Positions 18,183 to 27,785 of a stretch of 64,000 nucleotides of DNA are shown here, in pieces (the stretch's first letter is position 1; every line of letters begins with the position of its first letter). Source of the stretch: Symbiodinium microadriaticum (Eukaryota; Sar; Dinophyceae; Suessiales; Symbiodiniaceae); contig LSRX01000070.1 in the NCBI GenBank assembly GCA_001939145.1, positions 401,022 to 465,021 of the forward strand, in the 5' to 3' direction. The position numbers were made by a program, and so were the translations under genes. The notes beneath the pieces were generated by a model. It was not told the DNA's origin, made no database searches, and worked only from the letters and a program-made list of their open reading frames with translations.

Positions 18183-18314
18183 TAGGGTTTAGGGTTTAGG
18201 GTTTCGGGTTTCGGGTTTAGGGTTTATATTTAGGGTTTAGGGTTTCGGGTTTAGGGTTTAGGGCTTAGGGTTTAGGGTTTAGAGGGTGTAGGGTTTAGGG
18301 TGTAGGGTCTATAG
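18183..18314. repeat. TTTAGGG-type tract
   Basis: About 17 units with TTTCGGG variants, ending CTATAG at the start of the next exon. Confidence 0.9.
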
Positions 18315-18465
18315 GGTTTGCACTGGTTATTTCGGTCTCTGCTCTTGGTGGGTCGGGTGGGCTGCACCGGGGCCAAAGCTACTGGGAAGTTGCTATCTCC
18401 GGTCGTGCAGCTCCTGAGATATCTTTCAGCATAGCACGATCCCCAGAGCTTCATCTTGAATTCTG
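18315..18465 (+). CDS. Exon candidate, possible SPRY-like segment
   Basis: After CTATAG the frame reads FALVISVSALGGSGGLHRGQ then SYWEVAISGRAAPEISFSIA and stops at 18465. The YWEV-x-ISG stretch resembles the core strand of SPRY/B30.2 domains, but one short match is not enough to assign the family. Confidence 0.5.
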
Positions 18466-18641
18466 AAACTTCCCTCTGTGCTAAAGCATTGAGTCTTCCA
18501 GCGTGTGTCCTATCATTCCCTCAATCCACAAGCTTCAACTCAAACTATGCTCAGCTCTGGCTGATGGCCGCGCCTGACGGTCGGCGGTCCTTGCTTGATG
18601 GCCTCGGCTGGGGGTTTGGGCACCCAAAATTCGAACCCTAA
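18456..18641 (+). CDS. Exon-like ORF
   Basis: The frame reads NYAQLWLMAAPDGRRSLLDG then LGWGFGHPKFEP, running into a CCCTAAA tract. GC-rich third positions in the second half. It overlaps the previous ORF by ten bases in another frame, so at least one boundary is a splice site rather than a stop. Confidence 0.4.
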   Translation: MNSETSLCAKALSLPACVLSFPQSTSFNSNYAQLWLMAAPDGRRSLLDGLGWGFGHPKFEP

Positions 18642-18720
18642 ACCGTAAACTTTAGCGGTTTAGGGTTTAGGCGTTAGGGTTTTAGGATTAGGGTGTTGGG
18701 GTTAAGGGGTTCCGGTTTAG

Positions 18721-18855
18721 GGCCCGAAGTGTAAGGTTCTACTTCATGCGACAAGCGCCATCCAAGCCCCAAGCCTCATATTCCGTCTTCTGCTGCTTTG
18801 CTGCTACATACCGGCACGACATGCTCCGATATATCTTCGAAGCAGTCACCCCTAG
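18721..18855 (+). CDS. Exon candidate after TTTAG, membrane-like
   Basis: Immediately after TTTAG (ends 18720), a phase-0 frame of 44 codons reads KVLLHATSAIQAPSLIFRLL then LLCCYIPARHAPIYLRSSHP and stop. It has a hydrophobic middle. Confidence 0.5.
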   Translation, partial: GPKCKVLLHATSAIQAPSLIFRLLLLCCYIPARHAPIYLRSSHP

Positions 18856-19118
18856 ACCTTAGATCTAAAACCTGAGTTAAAACCCCCTCTTGAACCTTAA
18901 ACTCTACCCCTAAGCTTTGGACCCTAAAATCCCGAAGAGACCACAAAACTGCACTCGCAAACCCTCCCTGAAGCCTAAATAAGCCCTGAAGTCCTCAAAC
19001 TCTACAGCTCAAGCCCTAAACAGTCTAGGATTTAGGGGGTTTAGGGTTTAAGAACTTTGAGTTTAGGGTTGACGAAGTTAAGGTTTAGGGTTTACGAATT
19101 TAAGGATTTAGGGTTTAG

Positions 19119-19225
19119 GGCACCTTGAACGAGCTGGCGCCAGGGGCTCGGCCCCAGGGGCTTGGGAGGATCTTCGAAGAAGCGGTCGAAAAAGTCGAGG
19201 CCCTCTGTCTCGAGTCCCTGTGCAG
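19119..19225 (+). CDS. Internal exon starting at TTTAG|GGC
   Basis: The TTTAGGG tract ends TTTAG at 19118. The frame GTLNELAPGARPQGLGRIFE continues EAVEKVEALCLESLC and ends at a canonical donor TGCAG|GTGAAG. It is 107 bases, helical and strongly coding-like. This is the clearest case of a telomere-type tract acting as a 3' splice site. Confidence 0.6.
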
Positions 19226-19329
19226 GTGAAGGGGGTTTTAGGGCTCTAGGTCTTTTAGGGCTTAGGGCTTAGGGAGTACGAGAAGTGACAAGTAAAGGTA
19301 ACAAAAGTAATCATGAGTTTCGGGTTTAG

Positions 19330-19461
19330 GGACCATGGAAATAGATATTTTTCGTAACAAGAGCACTCCTATCAGTCCTACCATCACCATATGAAAAAAT
19401 GAGCGAGCTTCCTTCGCGCGTCAACGCACTGAGCCTTCATCCCAGCACCGGGTCTGGCCAC
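19330..19461 (+). CDS. Exon candidate between a TTTAG and an inverted-repeat element
   Basis: After TTTAG the frame reads TMEIDIFRNKSTPISPTITI then TGA. A second frame from 19400 reads MSELPSRVNALSLHPSTGSG and runs to the GG|GTAGCTCTC left end of the element at 19462. Frame unresolved. Confidence 0.35.
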
Positions 19462-19610
19462 GGGTAGCTCTCTAAATGAGGGTCCCAGTTTGGTTTAGGG
19501 ATCAGGGTTTTAGGGTTTAGGGTTTAGGAGCCCCTGTTTGGGTCCATTCATAAGGGTGTCTTGCTATTTTGAGGACTTAAGCGGGGACCTTAATCTATAG
19601 AGAACTACCC
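19462..19610 (+). mobile_element. Inverted-repeat element, GTAGTTCTC family, with telomere-type insert
   Basis: The ends are GGGTAGCTCTCTAAATGAGG and TCTATAGAGAACTACCC. Compared with other copies, the left half carries an extra TTTAGGG-type stretch (19495-19530) and the core is diverged (AAGGGTGTCTTGCTATTTTG). Confidence 0.65.
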
Positions 19611-19696
19611 TAAACCCTAAACCCTAAACGGTGGAACTGTCCCACATAGTGATCCTTTGGACTGCTACAAGCTGCAGCAGAGGTAGCCGTGAATGA

Positions 19697-19864
19697 ACAA
19701 AAACGGAGGTCGCGCCACAAGTGAGTTCCATCCAGTGTAAAATGAAACATGATGTGGTGGTTTCATACTGTGAAATACCCTACGACAGACCGCGAACAAT
19801 GCTTACTGGCTTTCCGGTTATAGCAGGATTCTGTCGCAAGAATCATGACAATCGTGAGGATTAA
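19697..19864 (+). CDS. Hypothetical ORF
   Basis: A 55-codon open frame reading KMKHDVVVSYCEIPYDRPRT then MLTGFPVIAGFCRKNHDNRE and stop. Very protein-like. Its 5' part overlaps a different frame (EVAVNEQKRRSRHK) that ends at a canonical CACAA|GTGAGT donor at 19720, so only one of the two can be right there. Confidence 0.45.
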   Translation, partial: TKTEVAPQVSSIQCKMKHDVVVSYCEIPYDRPRTMLTGFPVIAGFCRKNHDNRED

Positions 19865-20109
19865 GGCTTCAGGATCAAGAAGGCGTAAGCCCTGCAACCA
19901 TCATGATGTGCATGACTGCAGGAGACTCAGAAATCGTTGTCCAGGGCTCGACGATGAGAATGACGGATATCGTAAGACATAATCAAGAACCAGATGTGCA
20001 GACAACCATACACGCATGCATGCAGGGGGAGAGGGATGTAGTGCTATGTGTGTGAGCGTATGTATATGCAGGCGTGTGTATGACTATCCATTTATACATG
20101 TATCTTTTA

Positions 20110-20295
20110 TGTGTGTTGATAAATGCATGAAGGTGATAAGATTACCTTGCCGGCTTATGACTTATGACAGATACCACTGCAACGATCATGCTGGGGCTGT
20201 CTGCCTGCCTTCGTTGCCGCAGCACTGTCGCCAGGCTCCTGTCAAGATCATGGCTCCTCGAGCTCGTAATCCCAAGCCTCAACCCTCAAACCTTC
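20110..20295 (+). CDS. Exon-like ORF
   Basis: The second half of an open frame reads VIRLPCRLMTYDRYHCNDHA then GAVCLPSLPQHC and becomes proline-rich as it meets telomere-type sequence. Confidence 0.35.
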
Positions 20296-20397
20296 AACCA
20301 CCCAGCCTTGTGAAGCCCTAAACTCGCTTAACCCGAGCTCAATCCCTAGATCATCAACCCATCACCAAAGCTCAAACCCCAAATGTGAGGGGGGGAG

Positions 20398-20440
20398 GGG
20401 GGGGTTCTTATTATATTTATAGGAAAATAGACCCCGAAAC
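20398..20440 (+). mobile_element. Partial inverted-repeat element, GGGGTTCTTATTATA core
   Basis: GGGGGTTCTTATTATATTTA then TAGACCCCGAAACCC resembles the cores at 1603, 53870 and 59430. Its right part forms the acceptor of the exon at 20431. Confidence 0.45.
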
Positions 20441-20515
20441 CCGTTCGAAATGTTAAGGCCAGGAGCCATGAAAGCGCACTGTTTTGGAAGCGTGCAGGCT
20501 GCACGGCTTGAGGAT
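20431..20515 (+). CDS. Internal exon candidate
   Basis: TAGGAAAATAG precedes a frame reading RNPFEMLRPGAMKAHCFGSV then QAARLED, ending at GGAT|GTAAGG. It is 85 bases with both signals. The minus strand is open too (20346-20540), but less convincing. Confidence 0.5.
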
Positions 20516-20585
20516 GTAAGGCATCCTTGAAGAATCTCACCCGATATGCAAGGTTGCTGAGATGAAACTCTGTTTGGGCCTGGGG

Positions 20586-20670
20586 CTGTTTAGGGTTTAG
20601 GGTTTAGGGTTTAGGGGTTTAGGGTTTAGGGTTTAGGGGTTTAGGGTTTAGGGTTTAGGGTTTAGGGTTT
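20586..20670. repeat. TTTAGGG-type tract
   Basis: About 12 nearly perfect units. Confidence 0.9.
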
Positions 20671-20725
20671 TTAGGCTACATTCATCAACCTCCATACCTG
20701 ATCAACTCCGAACTTTAGGAAAACC

Positions 20726-20905
20726 ATGGCACAAAGCCTCGTCTTCGTTCTCTTCTTCCTGGCGCAGCTGAGGCATGCAAGGGATAAAAGCTTTGGAACT
20801 CTTTGGCTGAGGGTTTACGGCTTTCTTCGGCTTAAGGCCTTTGGCTTCGTTCTGTCTTTAAGGATGGGGTGCACCCCAGTAGACTCAGTAGACACGACTG
20901 CTTGA
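20726..20905 (+). CDS. First exon candidate with signal-peptide-like start
   Basis: ATG in a good context (AAAACCATGG) opens a 59-residue frame: MAQSLVFVLFFLAQLRHARD, a short hydrophobic N-terminus of signal-peptide or anchor type, followed by a basic and hydrophobic region. At the stop a donor CTTGAG|GTATGC (20905/20906) is followed 48 bases later by a good acceptor (TTCGACCGCTGCAG) at 20953. In this frame the TGA precedes that donor, so a donor inside the ORF would be needed to splice on. Confidence 0.5.
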   Translation: MAQSLVFVLFFLAQLRHARDKSFGTLWLRVYGFLRLKAFGFVLSLRMGCTPVDSVDTTA

Positions 20906-20986
20906 GGTATGCACAGCAGGGTTCATGATTGGCTTCCTTCTTCGACCGCTGCAGGTTCTGGGTGCTTTGCCGTGGCAGCGGATGGC

Positions 20987-21210
20987 ACAACCCTAAACCC
21001 CATGAACCCTATAAGCCCTATAAACCCTATAAGCCCTATAAGCCCTATAAACCCTAAACCCTATAAACCCTATAAACTCTATAAACCCTAAACCCTAAAC
21101 CCTATAAACCCTATTCAACCCTATAAACCCTATAAGCCCCATAAACCCTATAAATCCTAAAGCTTAAAGCCTAAACCCTAAACCCTACAAACCCTGTAAA
21201 CCCTACTGTA
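20987..21210. repeat. CCCTATAAA-variant telomere-type tract
   Basis: About 28 units dominated by CCCTATAAA and CCCTATAAG, a 9-base variant not dominant elsewhere in the window. Confidence 0.9.
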
Positions 21211-21429
21211 AACCGCCAGCTAAGGCCATAACAAGCCGCAGGCCTGGGCAATTCCATGTAGCACTACAGTCAGAAATCCGGAAAAGCCCGTAACATCCAA
21301 TAATACATCCTTCTTAGAATAATGAGTGTGCAATATACAACATATAAGTGAACATTTTCTTATAAGAAAATGTATATACATGATTAAATCCAAACCCCGG
21401 AAGACTCTTCCTTCCTTCTCTCAGCTTAC

Positions 21430-21785
21430 GCCCTAAACCCTAAACCCTACATCCTAAACCCTAAACCCTATGCCCTAAACTCTACAGCCTGAACCCTAAA
21501 CCCGAAACCCTACACCCTGAACCCTAAACCCTACACCCCAAGGCCTAAGCCCTAAACCCAAAGGCCCTAAGGTTAGCAAAGCCTCCACAGCGTCATCCTC
21601 GAACTCCTTGGCTTCCTCTTCCTCCTCGCCCTGGTTCGGGGCATTAGGGCTCCGGGTTAGGGTTTAGGAGTTTAGGAGTTTAGGGGTGCGGGGCTTCGGG
21701 TTTAGGAGTTTAGGAGTTTAGGGTCTAGGCGAGTTTAGGAGTTTGGGGTTTAGGATTTAGGAGTTTGGCAGTTTGGGGCTTAAAA
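21430..21785. repeat. CCCTAAA tract, coding-like spacer, TTTAGGAG tract
   Basis: CCCTAAA/CCCTACA units at 21430-21570; TTTAGGAG/TTTAGGGG units at 21650-21785. The spacer holds the minus-strand exon candidate at 21570-21650. Confidence 0.85.
21570..21650 (-). CDS. Acidic exon candidate
   Basis: After a CCGAACCAG acceptor-like end the minus frame reads GEEEEEAKEFEDDAVEALL. A Glu/Asp run with a helical end is typical of real acidic segments; the plus strand gives a serine run. Confidence 0.45.
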
Positions 21786-22559
21786 TTGTAATTGTTGGTC
21801 AACAGCATGATCCACTACTGCAATACGCGGCAAGTTACATCGGCCCAGTTTGGATGTTGGAAGCTGTCCAGAGAAAGTGGTTAAGGTCATCGGCGGCTAG
21901 GACCCCCTAAATCCTAAACCCTAAACCCTAAACCCTAAGTCCTAAACCCTAAACCCTAGGAATGCCCTGGCGCGCGAACTGAGACGCAGGTGAGGAGGAC
22001 ACGCAATGGAGGTAGGGAGTCGCTCCTGCTGGCCCGTTGTCTCTTTTTCTTCAAACAAAACCAGTGAAAGTTTAGGAGAACCAGTGAAAAGTTTAGGAGT
22101 TTAGGCGTCTAGGGGTTAAGGTTGGGGGTTTAAAGTTTAAGGTTCTGGGCTTCGGGCTTCAACGTGTTGAGGGGTTCAGGAGTTTCGGGAGACCGAGGTA
22201 GAGAGATGGAGATAGACAGATAGATCGATAGACTGATGGATAGGCAGATACGAATAGCTGACTGCACACATGTGCATATATAGGAACAAGTAAACCGGCA
22301 CGTCCGGGGCTTGTGAGCTACGGGATTGACATATAGGGTCTTGTCAGAATGCCAAAGCTGAAACCCAATCGCGTGCCGCTGAGAAGGGAAACGCATGCTA
22401 AAAGGTTCAAAGTTGACATGAAACCTCCTTTACGCCCAGGTTGGTTCGACTGTCTGGCTACATTGGAATGGAGCCTGTGCATGGGAAATCGCCTGAGCCC
22501 TGAATCCTAACTCGTCAACACGAAATTCGGCTACGAGGCGCAAGTGCGTGAGCTCCCGG

Positions 22560-22766
22560 ATGCTCGCCCCGCCTCACCGGCCGCCGCAAGTTTCTGGGCA
22601 CCTTCCGACGAAGGCGGAAGGATCCAATGCAGGGTATCCTAAGACCACCTACTCCTGTGCTTTGACAACTTTTTGCCTCGTGATCAGAGCTGGTATCAAT
22701 CTGGATGTTAACAAGATGCTAGCATGGATTCCATTCCGCGGCAAAAGTTACACGGCTCATGGATAA
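22560..22766 (+). CDS. Hypothetical ORF
   Basis: ATG-to-stop, 68 residues: MLAPPHRPPQVSGHLPTKAE, then a hydrophobic/cysteine patch (CALTTFCLVIRAGI) and a basic end. No domain recognised. Confidence 0.4.
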   Translation: MLAPPHRPPQVSGHLPTKAEGSNAGYPKTTYSCALTTFCLVIRAGINLDVNKMLAWIPFRGKSYTAHG

Positions 22767-22775
22767 ATATTGATG

Positions 22776-22816
<41 letters not shown>

Positions 22817-22860
22817 ACTACTACTACTACTACTACTATCACCACTACACGACTACGACT
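22776..22860. repeat. (GCT)n then (ACT)n trinucleotide array
   Basis: About 14 GCT units pass directly into about 8 ACT units. Long frames across it are repeat translations. Confidence 0.95.
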
Positions 22861-22950
22861 ACGTCTAAGGCTACTACTTCAACTACGATGGCGACGACTA
22901 CTAGCTCCAGTACTTGTTGCTGTGGCCATATCGTTAGCCGGGCATAACGA

Positions 22951-23148
22951 GTGATTTGCACATTTCGTGTTCACATAAATGGCGCGCGTTCTAGTAGAAC
23001 TCCTTTCTTCTACCTCTCTAACTATCCGCATGCCTTAGATTGTCCGCGAGCCCACAATCTTGTAAAATTATCAATCAACATAGACCTCTTGAGCCCGAGA
23101 CCCCCAACCCACAAATCTGAAACCCCCCGCGATCTAAACAAAGCCTAG
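22951..23148 (+). CDS. Hypothetical ORF
   Basis: The frame reads HINGARSSRTPFFYLSNYPH then LDCPRAHNLVKLSINIDLL. Plausible composition, no signals or domain assigned. Confidence 0.3.
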   Translation: MICTFRVHINGARSSRTPFFYLSNYPHALDCPRAHNLVKLSINIDLLSPRPPTHKSETPRDLNKA

Positions 23149-23163
23149 GCTAAGGGGCTCTAC

Positions 23164-23299
23164 TTGTGAAGGAACATGCTCATGTAGAGCAATAACAGTG
23201 TAATGTGAACAGGGCTTTAGCCGTGAAGCCAAACCTAGGACCCCAGTGACAACATCTGCTGGCAGGCGATGAAAGGAACTACGGTTGATGATGTAAATC
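23164..23299 (-). CDS. Internal exon abutting an inverted-repeat element
   Basis: In minus sense TTCTTATGCAG precedes a frame reading IYIINRSSFHRLPADVVTGV then LGLASRLKPCSHYTVIALHE, ending at TCACAA|GTAGAG. It is 136 bases with both signals good. The first residues (IYIIN) are encoded inside the right arm of the element at 23284-23373, whose other copy at 41761 gives IYTIN. Confidence 0.55.
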
Positions 23300-23373
23300 C
23301 TGCATAAGAAGGAATATACCATAATTCACATAGTTTAGGGTCCTTAAGGTCATCCGGGATTTATAGCATCAGC
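23284..23373 (-). mobile_element. Inverted-repeat element, ATAAATCC family
   Basis: The arms are GTTGATGATGTAAATCCTGC and, reverse-complemented, GGCTGATGCTATAAATCCCG. The interior (CATAAGAAGGAATATACCAT...CATAGTTTAGGGTCCTTAAG) matches the reverse complement of the element at 41761-41857. Confidence 0.75.
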
Positions 23374-23415
23374 CGTAGTACAAAGCCTTTATTTTTTTAA
23401 GTAACTAAAGATCCA

Positions 23416-23607
23416 ATGCTTGCCATGTCGAGTCGGACCTACAGGCAGCGCAGCATCCTCAACCGCTTCCACATCCTGCAAGTTTCAGGTAGACGTGGTT
23501 GTTGCCCTGAACACTGGTGCCCAACCAATCCACCCCACATAACAGAAGCTCTTCGAATACTGGCCTCGGAACATGCGTTTTATTCAGTTCTACCTGTCTG
23601 TGTATGA
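23416..23607 (+). CDS. Hypothetical ORF
   Basis: ATG-to-stop, 63 residues: MLAMSSRTYRQRSILNRFHI, then CCPEHWCPTNPPHITEALRI. A donor-like CTGCAA|GTTTCA lies inside. The minus strand is also open (23459-23734), ending in YIYIY from a TA repeat. Confidence 0.4.
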   Translation: MLAMSSRTYRQRSILNRFHILQVSGRRGCCPEHWCPTNPPHITEALRILASEHAFYSVLPVCV

Positions 23608-24106
23608 TGTTTGCATGCGTGTTTCGTGTTACAAGTTTCCTGCAACATTCCACTGATGTGTATATATATATATACAACCATCGTCTTCTCCCTATCGAGG
23701 CGTTGCCATGTTCTCTTGTTTCACTGTCCCCCACTTTTTCCGAAGCATCTCCTGGCCGCGCCTGTCCGTCATATTGATGCTACGTACAACTCCAAAACGA
23801 AGCAATGAGTAACCTTGACCACAAAACTCTTAGCATTCTAAATGGAAATACCATGAAAACTCCGAACAAGAAAGCTCCAATCCCCAAACCCTCAACCCTG
23901 AACCCTGCCTGAACACTAAACCCCAAACCCTAAATCCCAGCCCATGAAGATAGGTTAGGGATGCTAGGGCTTCTTTTTGCAGCTTTTCGTTTTAACCATC
24001 TTCATACGGTCTGTAAGGGTTCTCGAGTATGAGGGTCTGAATCATTTGAAGCTTTTTTGAGGGGCATCGTTTCATTACTGTTCTATAGTTATACAGGCAC
24101 TCCACA

Positions 24107-24385
24107 GCGGCCCTAAACCCTAAACCCTAAACTAGAAACCCTAAACCCTAAACTAGAGTTACTACTTCTTCCGACCTCTAAAAGTACAATACTCCGCCCT
24201 AAACCCTAAAACCCTAAACCCCTAAAACCCCTAAACCCCTAAACCCGGTTCCTCCTCGTCGCTGTCGCCTTCCTCAGAGCTCGGAGCTTCTTCCTCAACA
24301 CCAAAAGCCTGGATCAGTCGGAGATCGAATGGGGTGTTTAGGGTTTAGGGTTTAAGGGTTTCAGGGTTTAGGGTTTACGGGGCTT
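24107..24385. repeat. CCCTAAA tracts, coding-like spacer, TTTAGGG tract
   Basis: CCCTAAA units at 24107-24245, TTTAGGG at 24335-24385, with the acidic minus-strand exon candidate between. Confidence 0.85.
24243..24335 (-). CDS. Acidic exon candidate
   Basis: The minus frame reads FDLRLIQAFGVEEEAPSSEE then GDSDEEEPG. The CGACTGATCCAG|GC inside may be the acceptor. Like 21570-21650, it is an acidic piece between opposed telomere-type tracts. Confidence 0.45.
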
Positions 24386-24582
24386 ATGTTGTTTTTAGGG
24401 CTGATCCGGCTTGTGATTTTTGTTTGGCTGATCTGGCTACTCGTGTTTAGTCTTTTGGGCCCGTTTGGGCCTTTGCAGAACGCTTGGTTTTAAGTGTTGC
24501 TGTAGGGATTAGGAACTGAAAGGCTTGATGGTCGTTCTGCATCAGTTATGGTACGTTTTCGGTGTTCTGAAACAGCAAGAAA

Positions 24583-25075
24583 CTACCATTCAATCAAAGA
24601 GACATGAAAGGGGGGCCCTAATTCAGAACAACCTCCAGGTTTGCTGTGAAGAAGAACTTTATCATCTTGCCCTACGGCCGTCTCTGTCGTGATTACACCA
24701 GCGAAGACCCCAAACAGCAATAAACCAATCAAGATGTTGCGTGAATTTCGAACAAGACAGCAAACTCGAAACGACAACACTTTTGTACAGGACGGAGACA
24801 ACAGTTTAGGATTTAAGGTTAAGGTCCAGGGTTAGGGGTTTAGGGCCTGGAACCAAGCTCTCGCTTTCAAAGGAAGTAGGGTGTGCCAGCAAGTTCTCCG
24901 CGCGTGGGGTTTCACCGTCCCACCCCGAAGGCCACGTCACCGCCTTTATCTCTTCCAGTAGATGCAGACACCATGCAAGAAACACGAGACGAGATAAGGA
25001 CAAGTCAATCGTGAGGAACCTTCCGAATCCCATCACATAGTCCCGCCCCAGGATCAAACAGCAGAAAAAACACAT
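24583..25075 (-). CDS. Two hydrophobic ORF segments, possible membrane protein
   Basis: 24806-25075 reads LILGRDYVMGFGRFLTIDLS then LVFLAWCLHLLEEIKAV. 24583-24801 reads RNILIGLLLFGVFAGVITTE, one likely membrane helix. A degenerate telomere-type stretch (24805-24850) lies between and may be part of an intron. Confidence 0.35.
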
Positions 25076-25100
25076 GGAGACAAGAGCAGATAACGAACAA

Positions 25101-25275
25101 CAGTATAAAATGAGATTATGAAGGGAAACAAATCCGGCTACCCCCGGCGAGGCGTGTCACAGCATCCGGCTCCCAGACTCAGACAGAGCGGAGACAACAG
25201 CGGAGACAACAGTTTAAATTGAGATTATGAAGGGAGACAAATCCGGCTAGTCCCCGGTGAGGCGCGTCACACTAT
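25101..25275. repeat. Direct duplication of about 62 bases
   Basis: ATGAGATTATGAAGGGAAAC...GGCGAGGCGTGTCACA at 25110-25160 recurs at 25214-25272 with few changes (ATTGAGATTATGAAGGGAGA...). The boundary phrase GGAGACAACAGTTTA also occurs at 24795. Confidence 0.8.
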
Positions 25276-25651
25276 CCCTTTCTTTGCATAAATTGAGAAC
25301 CCCAATACTTCGCTGTTTGGGGAATGAAGGGTTTCGGGCTTCGGGTTTGGGATTCCCAGGTTGCTTCGGCTTTTGCAGGGCCTGAGTCGCACATGCGAAG
25401 CGACAAACAGCCCGAAGGTCACAGGAACCCTGAAGCTCAAGTAAGCAGCTAGGCCCTATGCCATGCAACAGCCTCAAACTCCCAAATTGTCCAACAAAAT
25501 CCTGGAAATTCTGGCTGCCGCCCGTTGGGCACCATAGGCCGGCTGGAGCTATCTGAAACCCGATCAGTCTTTGATGCATTTTCCGGCAGCTTTTCCTTAG
25601 GTAGAGCCCTCTAGAATGTCGAGAAGCCAGTGTAAGCGTACCTGGAAACAC
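25247..25651 (-). CDS. Hypothetical ORF
   Basis: A 134-codon frame; the N-terminal half reads SCRKMHQRLIGFQIAPAGLW then QNFQDFVGQFGSLRLL, while the C-terminal part is repeat-derived (KPEARNP). Only the upstream half is a plausible exon. Confidence 0.3.
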   Translation of the reverse strand: MFPGTLTLASRHSRGLYLRKSCRKMHQRLIGFQIAPAGLWCPTGGSQNFQDFVGQFGSLRLLHGIGPSCLLELQGSCDLRAVCRFACATQALQKPKQPGNPKPEARNPSFPKQRSIGVLNLCKERDSVTRLTGD

Positions 25652-25782
25652 TCGATGTTGCTATACAACATATGGCCCTGTCGATTTTGGGCTGCCGTCG
25701 CCTTCATCAGCTGCCCGAATCCAGGCCTGACAGTTGTCATTGTGCTTAAAATGCTGTCAGTGTAGGGCTTGAGGATAGGGTT

Positions 25783-26121
25783 TCAGACACAGTGTGGCAT
25801 TTCGAGTTCCATCGGGTTTCTGGGTCGGATTGAAGACGCCCCATGAGGCGACGAATCTTCTCCAAGAGCAGAGGCACGAGGGCTCCAACAGTTGGTCAGC
25901 CAAAGGCTCGCTTGAAACCGGCGCCCCGGCAAGAGCATCTGTCCACGAAGGACACACTCGGAGAAGGGACTGAGCGATTTAGCGCCTTCCCTGCCGGCTG
26001 CCCGGTTTTTCTCGTCACTGGCTGCATATGACTGCAGAACATGGCCGAGGGAGAAAGAAAGTCGGCCGCGCGATGCTCTTTCTTTGGGAGGACCCGAATC
26101 TTCGCGTGGGCCGGATGGCAA
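25783..26121. other. Open on both strands; exon(s) likely, strand undecided
   Basis: Minus: 112 codons reading GPPKERASRGRLSFSLGHVL then LLPGRRFQASLWLTN. Plus: ATG at 25843 to stop at 26031, reading MRRRIFSKSRGTRAPTVGQP, basic at the start. Both look genuine; comparison with a relative would decide. Confidence 0.4.
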
Positions 26122-26458
26122 AAATGAATCCCGAGTAAGCTTCTGTCAGGTCAGTTGCCCTAGCTGTCTGGAGATAGTTGCTGTGTGTCGTCCTGGTGAA
26201 GGGGGGGCTCTTTGCTCCTCACAACATTTCTGGTGCTGACGCCATGCCCCTCTGCCCTTGGTTGATGTGCCGAAAGGTTTTCAACCTTGACTTGTCCTGG
26301 TGTGCTGCTACCCGTCTATCATCAAGGTAGACTAGACGGGGAGTTACTCGAGGTGGTGTGCAAGATCGCTTTACAGCTGCTGTCGGCCAGGACTGTTTTC
26401 ATGTAAAGCGAACGGCTTCCACAAACATTCTCCGTGTCTCGTTCAACTCTGCAGCCCA

Positions 26459-26701
26459 ATGCACGTTGAAACCTCGAACCTGAAACCTCCAAGCCTTCAG
26501 CCCCTGCAGCATCCTCTCAAACTCAGGATCATACAAATGGCTCCCTCGATCCCCAAACTACCTGAGCTCCCACCATGGAACAGCTGCCTCGCGCGCCGCG
26601 CGGCTGCTCGCCGTCGGGCCTCCTGTGATAAAGCCGGGCTTGAGTGCATCTTTCTTCGTTTTTCAACGTCTCATTCCGACCGTGTTTGGGGTTTAGGGTA
26701 G
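26459..26701 (+). CDS. Hypothetical ORF
   Basis: ATG-to-stop of 80 residues: proline/leucine-rich start, then ARRAAARRRASCDKAGLECI and FLRFSTSHSDR. The end (VWGLG) is telomere-type, so the exon probably ends near 26683. Confidence 0.4.
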   Translation: MHVETSNLKPPSLQPLQHPLKLRIIQMAPSIPKLPELPPWNSCLARRAAARRRASCDKAGLECIFLRFSTSHSDRVWGLG

Positions 26702-26865
26702 GGCTTGCCCACAATCGAAGGCTCGTTGACAAATCGGTGACGGGCACGGGGGCAGTTGTGACTACAAATATGAGACATCAGCCAGGCCAGGCCCCCCTTG
26801 AATCGTCCTGTGGCCAGAAAGTTTGGCTTTGGTGCTGCGTATTACCGTTTATGCTGAGGAACTGA
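26697..26865 (+). CDS. Exon candidate after TTTAG
   Basis: After GGGTTTAG the frame reads VGLAHNRRLVDKSVTGTGAV then NMRHQPGQAPLESSCGQKVW and stop. Likely follows 26459. Confidence 0.4.
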
Positions 26866-26985
26866 TTTGGGACTCAGGATACGAAAGCCATGAGCCGTTA
26901 GATCACACACACACACTTTCACGAACTAATCCTGAATCTCTTTGATGCGCCAGCCCGGAATTTCATCTTTCTTTAATTACAAAAG

Positions 26986-26987
26986 CG

Positions 26988-27031
<44 letters not shown>

Positions 27032-27034
27032 GAT
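26986..27034. repeat. Palindromic CA-TA-TG microsatellite
   Basis: GCACACACACACA then (TA)n then TGTGTGTGTGTG; self-complementary across its full length. Confidence 0.9.
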
Positions 27035-27264
27035 GTTTCCGCGCTTAAAAGTTAAATATGTGTGCGTGTCTATGTATAGAAAAAGCTATATATAATGATA
27101 TAGAACATACACACAGACACACCACTTTCGGCTCTGTCACACCTCAGAACTCAACATGCATCCTTCAACGACATGGGTCTGTCGGATCTTGCCGACAGTG
27201 GCCTCAACGGTCCTCAACATCCATACAACCCATAGCCCCGAGCCGAAAATCCATGATTCCTCTT

Positions 27265-27785
27265 TAGGGTTTAGGGTTTAGGGGTTTAGGGTTTAGGGTT
27301 TAGGAGCCCCCTCCCCCAAAAATCCTAAAATCCCCAGCTCCTACGCCCCAAACCCTGAACCCCAGGGCCTGCCTCACAGAAGCAGTGCAGAGCCCCTACA
27401 GAACCCTTCAGTGACCTCTGATAGAGCCCGTAGAGATCCCATCACCCTTCAAACCTAAACCCCGAAACCCCGAACCCTCAAACCTAAATTAGGCTTTAGG
27501 GTTTAGGGTTTATCTTTAACCCGACTAAACCTTAAACCCCTAACTCCTAAATATCTAAATCTAAACCCCAACTAACCCTACACGTACAACTAGCCGCCTC
27601 CTGCTCAAGCTCCAGTTTCCTCCGCTCAGCCTCCGCGGCTGCCTCCATTCACTATGGATGATTTTCAGCAATTGGGATTGGGGTTGAACGGTTTAGGGGT
27701 TTAGGGCTTACGGTTTAGGGGTGTAAGGGTTCAAGGGCTTAAGGGCTCAATGTTTAGGGGGTTTAAGACTTTATGCCTGGGTGTA
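27265..27785. repeat. Scattered TTTAGGG and CCCTAAA tracts
   Basis: Short TTTAGGG-type tracts at 27265-27305, 27490-27512 and 27690-27760 with degenerate CCCTAAA at 27450-27580. A serine-rich ORF ends just upstream at 27267 (low confidence). No gene is supported inside. Confidence 0.8.
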
